Assembly: GCA_040758595.1 (NCBI GenBank) | Contig: JBFLVJ010000006.1 | Span: 16,125 to 80,124, forward strand | Reading direction: 5' to 3' | From: Bilamarchaeum sp040758595 | Lineage (GTDB): Archaea; Micrarchaeota; Micrarchaeia; Anstonellales; Bilamarchaeaceae | Length of the DNA stretch: 64,000 bases | Part shown: positions 16,901-24,900 of the stretch, in pieces | How positions within the stretch are numbered: position 1 is the first letter of the stretch | Layout of the letters: the number at the start of each line of letters is the position of its first letter | Notes under the pieces: model-generated | Database searches by the model: none | What the model saw: only the letters and a program-made list of their open reading frames with translations | What the model was told of the DNA's origin: nothing | Made by a program: the position numbers and the translations under genes

Positions 16901-19412
16901 CCCTGCCATAAGCGTCGTGGGCGTCCATCTCCGGGATGCCTTTCCTCGCGACCGCGCGCCTCGCTTCTGCGATGGCCGGGGCGAACTGCGCTATGGTGTA
17001 TCTGTATAGGAATCCGCTCTTGAGGTTGTTGATGGCGACGTCCTTGGTCGGAGCCAGAAGGTTCTGCCGGATAGCCGAAAGCTCTCCTCCTGCCCAGGCG
17101 AGATTCGCCCGGTTGTCTTTGACGAAATCCACCAGGGCGGTGCCATATTCTTTCTCCAGCCTCGCCCTGTCGCTGGACAGGTTGCGGTAGATGTCCTTGA
17201 CAGCATACGAGAGCGCATCGACCGAATATCCTATCCCTGTGTGGAGCGAGAAGACAAACTGGCTGGTGCGCCTCTTCTGCATCTCTGCCGTGATACCCTC
17301 CACCGGCTTGACGAGCCATTGGAGATAGGGCATCCTCTTCTCGACAAGCGCCACGAACGATTTGCCGTGCTTCTTCTCCAGGGCATCCAGCCTCGCTCTG
17401 CCATCGGCTATTTTCACATATGCGTCATGGGCCTCGAGGCACACCTCCGAGAGAGTGACCGTCTTGGTCGGGGTGGATCTCTTGTTCGCCACCGAGCGCA
17501 GCCTGGATAGGAGCTCCCTTGCCGCGCTGTCGGCCGGGCGGGCCGCGGCCCTGCGGGTCAGCTCCTGCTCGAAGCCTTGCGCATCGGTGTTCGATATCCA
17601 TGAGAGGCCGCCGAGATTCTTCTGGATGACATCTGTCACTCCGGCCGCTTCGACCGAGCGGACCTGGGTGCTTATGGATAACAATGCGAGGTAGCTCTCG
17701 ACTAGAGCGCCTTCTTTATCCCTCATCTTCAGCCTGCTGAAGGCCTCTGCGCTCTTGTCCCCGGCGTTGGACCTCTTCTCGATGAGAGTCTTGATCTCGC
17801 TGGCATCCCTCGCCATCCATGAGAGCTTGGCCATGTTGGAGGAGACGAGATTCAGCATCGTCATCCCATAATCGCTCTTCAGGCGCTTCATGTCGGGCTT
17901 CGGCTTGGCGAACTCCGTGAAGATATCCCTGACCGCTATCGACAGGATGTTGCTGGTGAAGGTGCGGTGGAGCTCGATGAGGCCCCTGTTGGTGCCCAGC
18001 TCCCTGGTGTAGATCCCGACGAACGCTTTCCAGAAGATCGGGTTCTTCTCGGCCATCTTCATGACGACCTTGCCGCCTTCTATCGTGGCTATCTCCCCGT
18101 TGAGGAGCGCGAGGAATGAGCGCTCCGAGCCGGCGTTGCCGGTCTTGACGACATCCCTGAAATACCTGATGGCCCGTCCGGCCAATCCCTTGGCCACGAT
18201 CTCCAGGAGAGCATCAACGACTTCCTGGCCATGCTGTTTCCTTATCGTTTCGACATCTTCGGGCTTTCCGCCAAGGGCTTTCTTGTAGAGGTCTTTGACC
18301 ATGGCTGCGAACTTGAACGGGTCCATGGCGGTACTGCCTGTCTGCGCCCTGCTCCATGCCTTGTATGCATCCATCACCGCTTTGAGACCGGATGCCTCAT
18401 CCAAGGTTATCCTGGCACGGAACTCAGAAGTTAGAGCCGAGCGGAACGCGCCCGAGAACGGGTTGTTGTTGATTATCCTCTCGAATTCGTTGTATCGCTT
18501 CTCATCCCCGCTGAGCAGGAACGATCTCAGGGCATCCACGCACAGGCGGGCCTGCCTTTTGGGCATGCGCTTGGCCAGCTCCAAGGTCAGCGCATCGCCA
18601 TGGTGCTCTGCGGCGCTCTTGATGGAGGGCCTCTCCAGCACGGTGATGACCGCTTCGTTGAGCGCATTAACCATCTCCTTGTTCTTCCGGTCCTTGGTGT
18701 CGGAATATATCTTCCAGAAAGCGGCGGCATCGAGCCCCTTCGCCCTCTTCAGTTCCTCCCTGACTTTTGCGACGAGGCTTTCCTGGACGGCGAGCTCCTG
18801 GTCCTTGGTCTTCTTGGCGAGCTCGGTGAGCCTGGCGACATCATTGTCTTTCGCAGCTCCCCTGTCCAGAGCGCTCCTTATCTTGGTGACGGTCTCTATG
18901 AAGTCGGTGTAATGGACCGGGTTGCGCCAGAGGAAATGGAACAGCCGGCCCCGGTCTTTCTTGAAAGCCTCGAAGAGCGGCTTGACCAGCGGGTCGTTGA
19001 CCGCCTTCCTGAGCTCCGGGAAGAGCCTGTCCATGAAAACGTGCTGTTCTGTTATCTTGCTGGCGGCGAAGGTGCTGTTGTATATCGACCAGAATCTTTT
19101 GCCCTGCGCAGGATCCCCGCCTATGAGGTAGTTTTTGAAGGCCTGGGCCGCTTCTACGGCCTTCTCCCTGAGGACTTTCGCTTCTTCCGCTACTGGCCTT
19201 CTAACCTGCGCCGGACCTGCCATGGCACTATCTGGCCCGAGATTCTTTAAATTGCTTGCGGAGGCCGATATCACCGTCGCTGTGAGAGCCGCTGCCATGA
19301 GCTTTGAGCACGAATAGAAGAACCTGGAGAAAGGCCGTCTTCTCCTGGAATCAGAAAGCGATTGGCCTGCATCCCCTCTGCACTCATCCTTCTTGAGTCT
19401 GGAGCCGGCCAT
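10929..19412 (-). CDS. giant exported protein A with helical repeats and beta-rich C-terminus
   Basis: The 2827-residue protein begins with a signal-peptide-like segment: RRRRPFSRFF (resembling a twin-arginine motif) followed by a hydrophobic stretch LMAAALTATVISASAS. Residues from about 55 to 1530 are mainly helical and contain repeated copies of a ~40-residue motif of the form YG-x2-LV-x2-V-x2-N-x3-L-x-W, with two more copies at about 2309-2434. From about 1560 the sequence is rich in Gly, Thr and Tyr with alternating strands, and the protein ends TAWGVMFSVTAKW, which resembles the final strand of an outer-membrane beta-barrel. No catalytic motif is recognised. It has its own TATA-like box (19437-19448). 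Function unknown; export is likely, a barrel is only inferred. Confidence 0.85.
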   Translation of the reverse strand: MAGSRLKKDECRGDAGQSLSDSRRRRPFSRFFYSCSKLMAAALTATVISASASNLKNLGPDSAMAGPAQVRRPVAEEAKVLREKAVEAAQAFKNYLIGGDPAQGKRFWSIYNSTFAASKITEQHVFMDRLFPELRKAVNDPLVKPLFEAFKKDRGRLFHFLWRNPVHYTDFIETVTKIRSALDRGAAKDNDVARLTELAKKTKDQELAVQESLVAKVREELKRAKGLDAAAFWKIYSDTKDRKNKEMVNALNEAVITVLERPSIKSAAEHHGDALTLELAKRMPKRQARLCVDALRSFLLSGDEKRYNEFERIINNNPFSGAFRSALTSEFRARITLDEASGLKAVMDAYKAWSRAQTGSTAMDPFKFAAMVKDLYKKALGGKPEDVETIRKQHGQEVVDALLEIVAKGLAGRAIRYFRDVVKTGNAGSERSFLALLNGEIATIEGGKVVMKMAEKNPIFWKAFVGIYTRELGTNRGLIELHRTFTSNILSIAVRDIFTEFAKPKPDMKRLKSDYGMTMLNLVSSNMAKLSWMARDASEIKTLIEKRSNAGDKSAEAFSRLKMRDKEGALVESYLALLSISTQVRSVEAAGVTDVIQKNLGGLSWISNTDAQGFEQELTRRAAARPADSAARELLSRLRSVANKRSTPTKTVTLSEVCLEAHDAYVKIADGRARLDALEKKHGKSFVALVEKRMPYLQWLVKPVEGITAEMQKRRTSQFVFSLHTGIGYSVDALSYAVKDIYRNLSSDRARLEKEYGTALVDFVKDNRANLAWAGGELSAIRQNLLAPTKDVAINNLKSGFLYRYTIAQFAPAIAEARRAVARKGIPEMDAHDAYGRVFMLPAVWHHVDKLPAIDKAVGERRDLIRRCNSLGRSLEALRRHVKRYRILQPAVVVIDDYITRWARTNAKIMLRANTIDKEALEALNKEWKELYSSIINTRDIKNTVELVFAAIHMAQTGGDIRTGTVTSSLLGSADRNTLTALIGWYNGEDKSGKQPIIRDMVSAIMKKASPRLHQFISGMSAVDYKFALDSVYAALKSKDAAKKKAAIDRFGQKFVDAITAQMEHLKLLESPSTDVKDLAMGQNRLYADIVLRCYYSLKRPKPGENREAMVDLFGEGFVQVVEQNLTALDSIAQAGAGIEELNKRLPAQLKTKLYLAYGEAYQKSVGRLEGMFSKEDALLADSMATIYKTLADKPPSDAPAGVRKEYENRLLKLKSGYGQLVPLVQRNWKDLWFLDSAKVTSEELKRLDASVLSQLRQAYKASDASKRPTFMANLVGMSTKLPEIYLTLRAALIFNNNTDEVGMKFKMAVDKYREVFGKDDYLIKQFINIDLLAQSYSLLRRRYAVDLPSGMKSLATADDLVRFLNSAQGKELLRKGKEFFTAMETNYNSWRTDNGITITTGEFSDQNITNIRNQLSIMDTLYLGVALEKFSTSSSMGRTAMVLTMESIITINNRDPYLVGPFLLQVLPAILKVAKDETALQLAIKAFNGTFSARYGEGTRDLAYSDAVNRKYFLEVFANIAKKLPVMATVFDHTQLADELRRTPEPTAAGGTGGTENPYLYRVKPGWWEPSQFGKDFSGAVGSYAKPLHLTPNIQLFPTGSLGAMQFTVDSGASELHERMRLQLTPPGRQTFRPTIPPQMRINTIGASTLLRRLNQLFGPMPKDYEAYWLSWDVNAAGYYEAEGGGTRKQSGGIAGTVAGRTTTGGIAGQVTYTGSGTVSEETTPAGTSKATTQTHAATIGMTAGGLPVVRMLKLDLQLDRSGSKTVSTPTGGEKTTVETPSAERAKGALESYIDIAKKKGVGMIVYLSGEYVPELKQKTTPPTGAEEPVTQEKKHELKSRLYFIDQYGNTYQLSYGKKTETELNNWLFGGVDHKNVLASFQFLGKQMLSDNGAAGGFNGAAVGFTIPTGGGETFSTLALGQLVRNLSTMTPVSAEQAVGAAVTRLLGSGKHRDVYAGFYRGSETVTTDPNDPTRITNTKTASTTAEVMWRRVSLSPGSYQFEIRAVGGYPATAGVSAKVEWTRGKTTHGAGLTAGYSTVDLLREFMMLDTAATNLYATSKNAFVGAHKWSENKARDMGYLIALNYMYSRLEDFVVRNPDGTYTTDKSAYKKEHFASALLMYWAKRHGLLMGAQKVPRWGESYKLIDQAMQQIQQNPENQAAILSGLATSLQGIFDKERWNFSLGYGYDGQKVGVYVFGGANISGDEQSYVNLKSVFVFGRPAKAWMEVGGYGYTYPKVIVAEDTTSGTFGITNKQTEFLDVTAGIGTTRWPAINAHLYQRHVTVSGTPDAFSALRDIYTTVGAGGDKQRLASSYGSRLVGLVEKDMGSMSWMVRPAEDIRKSLQAMKRRDSVVRNILLFLPGREIGAAKVTLDEAKTVREIYLALRTPDGRERMLKRYKRDLVQIISSNSSSLAWMMLPPDKMKAEFEKQATVKGSTAEKITKVAMRASATGSMLSGKEMQTLFQQNMVDVIFGCDSQAATKEGIQPQLYSVGLAKHLKTSKGRSKTFYVLHSVARLRPGTSASLIIGDHRDAREWIKSGKLIGSDIMRVTVAKVGDKYRLSFAGDKRLRYLSAWKIIGGVTVPLKPSELRYHDAAGNFTVGGLVKVMENHKFELLAGAIYGRRQYAQERWENWTVTFSGRLKTEQTSTLDESWYGYVFVNQLTKKAVFTSKDVFKNATEMREACSTLTDGRCDSFDKLSRTTGGIGITWSRMNVVTSKQQKFDFFFEAGSQTWTPASTALYAKRTEPVFRTGIGYGLTVTSASAVRPVQMYFGALGYKGLWNVGVGTEQPGVHAPNYLPTYIQSLRAIKGKTAWGVMFSVTAKW

Positions 19413-19436
19413 AATCTTACTATTATTAGACGCTAA

Positions 19437-19448
19437 AGGGTTTTAAAG
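19437..19448 (-). promoter_or_regulatory. TATA-like box for giant gene A
   Basis: On the minus strand the sequence reads CTTTAAAACCC at about 30 bases before the ATG at 19412. This position fits a nearly leaderless archaeal transcript and indicates that giant gene A can be transcribed separately from the three genes upstream, although all point the same way. Confidence 0.5.
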
Positions 19449-19575
19449 AGATGTCACACAAAAAGGAATTTCGTGTAGGAAGAATATGTGCGGGACGCCG
19501 GATTTCCCCTTTCCTGTTTGGTAAAAGACTGCGAAAAAACAGGGATAAAAGGGTAAACCGAGCGAAAAAAGCGGT

Positions 19576-21927
19576 TTATATGTTGATGGTCTTCCGCCTG
19601 CCGCCGGTGTCCCGGGGCGGTGCGGTCTCTCGCGGGGGCTCCCTGACCGGAGGGCTCGTCCTCCTCGGGACCGGGCTCCTCGTCCCTTCCCAGGCGTTCG
19701 CGTTGGCGCTCGGGTTCGCAACCCTCCACCTGTAGAGCGTGATGGCGGCCAGCGTCTTCAGGTCCTCCGTCGGATTCTCCGGAAGCCTGGAACCCGACTC
19801 CCTCATCCTGGAGACCAGCAGCCCGCGCATGTCCTTGTCGAACTTGACGCCAAGATCGTCCTTCTGGTTCGCCCTGCTGTTGATGTACTTCTTGATGGTC
19901 AACGCCACGAGCCTCCTGTCCGGAGGCCGCGTGCCGGTGCTCATCATCACCGCCGGGCTGGTGAGGCGTTTGCTGTTCCTTCCGGTCCTGCAGAAATCCA
20001 GGAAATCGCGGTCTTTCTTCAGGATGTCGTTGAAGACCTTGTCATAGGCCCGCTCTATGTCGTCGCGCTTGAGCGACCTCAGGGCGGTCTCAACGCTCTT
20101 CCACCCTCCAGGGAGGTTCTCCATTATCGAGAGCACATCGCCTGGCCGGCTGGATTTGACCGCGAGGAATATGCGCCCCCCAAGGCCCCTCCACTGCTCT
20201 GATGCGAACTTCTGCAGCTCTGACTGTGCGCTCGCCCTGGTCGGGGTAATGTTGTATGCGGCCTTGGCTATGAGCTGTGCCATGAGATCTCTGCCCGCGT
20301 TATTGGGGTGCAGGCCATCTCCCGAATCATACTGCCTTCTGAGCCTGAAGTATCTTGAACCCCTAGTCATGGGCTCTCCCAGCGCCGACATATCAACGAA
20401 GATTGTCCCCGGGAAGTTCTTCGGGACGTAGGTCTCCATCCAGTTGTTTATCATATGCGTCCTGTTGCGGGTGGCGCTGCTCGCCCCGGAATATGCCGCC
20501 CATGGGGTGATGCCTAGGAGGATGACGGCCATCCCCCGTTTCCTTGCGGCGCGTATCATGTCCCCGATGGCCTTTATCGCCCTGTTGACCGGTATCTTGG
20601 CTATCTCGTTGACACCGCCCTGTATTATCACGGTGTTGAACTGGAGCCGGTTGGAGAGTATGTCTCGGTTGAACCTCGCAGCGATCCTCAAGAGGTTCTG
20701 GCCTGAGATGCCATACGGCACCACCCTGGCGCCGCGGAACTTGCTCTGCAGCAGCTTCTGGAGCGTGGCTGCATAGCGGCCGCCTGCCGTGATGGAATCG
20801 CCGATGACCCCGATGACCGGCCTCATGCCGGTGGCGAGCGGAGGCTTCGCGGCGACCCTGGCTCCTGTGTGCCTGGGGACGACCGCTGCCACCAAGGGCA
20901 ATGGGATGACCGAAGGCGCTTTCCAAACATCTATCCTGTCCTGTTTCAGGCCTCTCCCCCTGGAAGGGTGCTCCAGGTTCCATCTCCTCAGATAAAGAAG
21001 CGATGCTGTTATCGTGTCCGCATCCATCGTCCCGAGCAGTGCGAGCTTGATGGCGCTCAGATTGCCCCCGGCCCTCTGCAGCTTGTCAAGCGTGGCCTTG
21101 GCTAAGGGAAGCTGTGATATCTCCGCGAGATATCTGGAGAGGCTGGCGTTCTTGGCCGCGAAGCTGTATAAAAAATATCTGATGTAAAGGTCAGCGCTGC
21201 GCAGGATCGCCGGGTCCGCCTGAGCAAGGTCCTTCCCTTGCGAAAGGTATCCCTGGAGGGCGATGAATTCCGGGAAGGCCCTCTTGGACGCAGCCGTCCC
21301 CTGCTGCTGGGCGGCCAGCGATGAGAGCAGGAGCTTGAACTGCGGGCTCGCATCGCGCAATGCCCTGAAGACCGCGATTGTCGCAGCCTTCTGGTTCTCG
21401 GTGCGTGCGACCCCTCTCTGGGCGGCTCTTGTCAGGAACCTGGCCACGAACAGCCGGCTCGAATGGCAGTTGGATACGGCCTTCTTTGCCCTATAGTTGC
21501 CCCGCCCGGTATACGCCAGCTGGCCCTCTATCCAGGATGATGTTATCTCCGGTCCTTTGGCTGCTGGAGCACGCGCCCTGCGGGAGGTCCTGGCCCTGGT
21601 TGAGTAGCGGCTTCTCCCAGAGCGGGTCCTCGCTCTAGGCCTCGGCGCAGGCACCGGTGCGCGCCTGCCTGATGCAGACGGGTTGAGCTGGCGGTATGTC
21701 TTCGCTGCGGCCGCTGATGCGCTGATTGCCGCAGCCTCGCGGGCCATATCATTGTTCCCGGCCATCTTCAGATCGAACGTTATGATGCGCTTGGCGCGGT
21801 TGATGCGGTTGGCGATATCGCTCTGGCTCATGCCGCTGCCCACTGTGACGGATGTCCATTTCATCTGGCCGTTGCTGAACCTAATGGCTATCCTTCCGCC
21901 TCTCACTTCTATGTCTGCCATCTTCAT
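19576..21927 (-). CDS. SGNH/GDSL hydrolase domain protein of the giant locus
   Basis: The 783-residue protein starts at ATG 21927, which overlaps the TGA of the preceding giant gene (ATGA), so the two are translationally coupled. A short N-terminal strand-rich region is followed by an Arg/Pro-rich linker (about residues 85-130), a helical domain, and an SGNH hydrolase domain near 365-550 with block I GVIGDSITAG, glycine block YGISGQN, block III IIQGGVNE and block V GDGLHPNNAG, so Ser, Gly, Asn and His/Asp of the active site are all present. SGNH enzymes are esterases, often deacylating lipids or polysaccharides. The C-terminus is Pro/Arg-rich. No signal peptide is seen. Its substrate is unknown; the location suggests it acts with the giant proteins. 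Confidence 0.88.
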   Translation of the reverse strand: MKMADIEVRGGRIAIRFSNGQMKWTSVTVGSGMSQSDIANRINRAKRIITFDLKMAGNNDMAREAAAISASAAAAKTYRQLNPSASGRRAPVPAPRPRARTRSGRSRYSTRARTSRRARAPAAKGPEITSSWIEGQLAYTGRGNYRAKKAVSNCHSSRLFVARFLTRAAQRGVARTENQKAATIAVFRALRDASPQFKLLLSSLAAQQQGTAASKRAFPEFIALQGYLSQGKDLAQADPAILRSADLYIRYFLYSFAAKNASLSRYLAEISQLPLAKATLDKLQRAGGNLSAIKLALLGTMDADTITASLLYLRRWNLEHPSRGRGLKQDRIDVWKAPSVIPLPLVAAVVPRHTGARVAAKPPLATGMRPVIGVIGDSITAGGRYAATLQKLLQSKFRGARVVPYGISGQNLLRIAARFNRDILSNRLQFNTVIIQGGVNEIAKIPVNRAIKAIGDMIRAARKRGMAVILLGITPWAAYSGASSATRNRTHMINNWMETYVPKNFPGTIFVDMSALGEPMTRGSRYFRLRRQYDSGDGLHPNNAGRDLMAQLIAKAAYNITPTRASAQSELQKFASEQWRGLGGRIFLAVKSSRPGDVLSIMENLPGGWKSVETALRSLKRDDIERAYDKVFNDILKKDRDFLDFCRTGRNSKRLTSPAVMMSTGTRPPDRRLVALTIKKYINSRANQKDDLGVKFDKDMRGLLVSRMRESGSRLPENPTEDLKTLAAITLYRWRVANPSANANAWEGTRSPVPRRTSPPVREPPRETAPPRDTGGRRKTINI

Positions 21928-24900
21928 CCACCCTTCCAGGTCGGGGTTATCACGTATGTCTTGATATAAGCGTGCAGGCTCTTGGGCGACGGATCGCCTA
22001 TCGTGATTTTCAAGATTCCGCCCTCCATCTTCCCGCTGAAGCCCGCGCTCCTCAGCATCTGGGCGCCGCTCACTTTCTTGCCGCTGAGAGTGAGGTATGC
22101 CTCGCTCTTGACAAGCGCGTTCATGTAATCGAGCACCTGCGGCACCCTCCACTGGTGGCTGTACTCCTTTATCATCTCCGGCGTGAGCTCTCCGATGCCT
22201 CCCATGGCGCGGTGATATATGGTCAGGATGGGGATCCTCTCCTTCTCCTGTTTCCATATGCTGCTCATCATCGCCTTGAGATATCTCTCCAGTTCCTTTC
22301 CGTCCGCGCTCTTGTAGAACGCTTCCATCTCGGGCTTGATGAGGGCCTTTGCTTCCTGGAGCTTGTGGATGGCCGGGCCGCTCTTGACTCCTCTGCCTGG
22401 AGCGATGCGCGGGGTCACTGCGCTGAGCCCGGCGCCGCTGATTATCCTGACGTCCTGCGGGAGCTGCTCATACAACTGCCTCTGCTTGGGGGTGAACGCC
22501 CTCATCATCATGGCCCGGTCCTTGGCAGTCATGCTCTTGAGCATCCTTATCTGCCCCTCGCGGTCGAGGCCTTCGAATATCGCCGCGTTCTTCTTCGGGC
22601 TCACGAGCCTCTTCAATCTCTGCCTCTCGAATTTGCTCGGGCGCCTGAGCCATCCCTTATCCTTCTGGATGAACACCGGTTCCATAGCGACGAGCTGCCC
22701 TTTCCTCGAATTCCCGTCATAGTAATCCGCCGCAGTCCATCCTTGCGCCGCTCCCTGGGCAACCAGGTGCTGGAGTATTGAGGCCAGGTCCGTGATATCG
22801 GTGTAATTCGCCTTCACCCATGCCATGATGCCCTGGTTGCGTTCATTGGATCTCTCGTTGACCAGCTTGACAATCTCAGTCTGCAGGGCGCTCGAGAATC
22901 TGCGTATGCCGACAAGCGACACCGGCCCCACGTAGCCGAGCTTCCTCGCTTCTGCGACCGCATCCTTGCCGGTGTAGGCGAGTATCCATTTCGCGAGCGC
23001 TGCCCGATCGCCGTATACCTCCTCATCGTTCTTGATTATGAACGAATTGAGCTTCGCGACCGCTTCCTTGTTCGCCAGATAACCCTTGAGCAGGTTCTGC
23101 ATCGCAGCCCTCGCTTTCTGGTCGGGCTCCCTCACCGCTCCGGCATCGAGCCGATCCATGAACGATCCCTGCGGAACAGCGGTTTCGATATAAAGCCCCT
23201 TTGCCGTCAGTGCGGTCGCGATGGCATCTGCCAGCTTCACCTTCCTCTGCTCGGCCTCTTTCCTGATGCTCTGCGCCGCATCTTGCGCGGAGATCGCGGT
23301 TAGCGCATCCCTGATATAAGTGCGCGGCAGGTTGCCCTTTTGCACCAGCTCCCACATGCCTATGTACATGTCAGTGTTCTCCACGAGGAACTTGGCGACG
23401 CCCTGGCCTCTCTTGAAGGGTATGCCCGCATCGGTCAGGAACTGCTCTATGATCACATCTTTCGTGTTGACCATGAGGCCTTTGCCGCGGAAGTGTCCCC
23501 TGCTCAGATCGACCATGTCGGTTATCTCGAGCTTCTGGGGCAGGTCGTACCTGGCCTTCTCCGCGAGCTTCTTCTCCATCGCTTCGATGGTGATGCCCCA
23601 TCTTCCTAGCAGGGCCGAGAGCTTCCCTCTCGCCTCCGCTTTCTCATCGGCGCTTCCGGTCCTGTAGCTCTTTATGAGCGCGTTCACTTCCGAGAGCCTC
23701 GAATCCATCTCCTTGCCGATATCGATTATCTCGCCGAGCCGGGGTATGTTGAGATGCCACTGATCGCTCTCGAGCGCACGCTTGAGGGCTTCCGGGGAGC
23801 CTGGCCTGCGCTCTGAGCCAACCAGCAGCTTGCGCGAGAGATAGCTGAAGAAAGCCGGCTTCTGCTGGATGTATCTCACCTGCTCCACAGTGCATGCGAT
23901 GCCGTAATCCCTCTTGCACCTGTCCACGACCTTCTCAGGCTCTGCGATGAACATCCACTTGAAGAGCCGATAAGCCGCATAACCGGTAGCCGCCCAGAAC
24001 GCGGCCTGCAGCACGAACTGTTTGGTGGCTCCGTATCCACGGTCCCACCAGGCGGATCTGGGAGTCTCCCGAAGCACCTTCAGCCCTTTCCTGAGGAAGT
24101 ACTGGGTGGACATGGAATAATACCTGCCATCAACGCTCCACCATCTTAGCAGGGGCACCTTGAGCCAGTTGCTGGCCCAGGCCCGCTCCCAGAACGCCAT
24201 CATCCGATACATGACAGGCACGGTCTGGGTGCCGACGGCAGATATGAGGAGATCCCCTTCGCCGACCGCATTGGTGTACTTCTCCGCGAGGCCGTTGAGG
24301 GTGGTATATTGGCCGCCGAGCTGTTGGCGGGCGCGCTCCACGAACTCGGTTATCTGCTTCATCTGCGCATCTCCAAGCACGTCCTTGAGCTTGGCGAGTA
24401 TCTCGTTGAGGCTTCCTTCTTTCACTGCCGCGAGATATAGCCCTTTGGCCCTGGCAGGCTGTCCCTTGGTGATCGCGTTGACGACCTCTTCGCTGCGCAG
24501 GGCCAGCGCCAGCGAATCATCCAGGCCCATGGCCATGTTCTCGGTGTTGAGCGAGCGCTCCAGTTCTCCTCTCATCGCCTTGGCGACCGGCTTGTTGGCG
24601 ACATCCATGTTCTGGAGCCTGTTGGCGGCCACCATGAACGCGTTCTGGACCTCGAATATGACGTCCCCGCCGCTGACTAAGCCGCTGTCCATCAGTTTCT
24701 TGAGGGCGGCCACTCTCTGCGCCGGGGTGAGTTCGATACCGAGCAGGCGCTGCGTGTATGCGAGCGGCGCGTTGTCCGGGTGGGCTACCTGCTCCCTCAG
24801 CTGCGCCAGTTCTGTCTGCGCGGCCAGGAGCTTCTGCCTCAGCGCCACGGCTGCTGCCTGGCGTCTTTGCGAGGGAGCCTTCGCAAGCGCTGCCTCGGCT

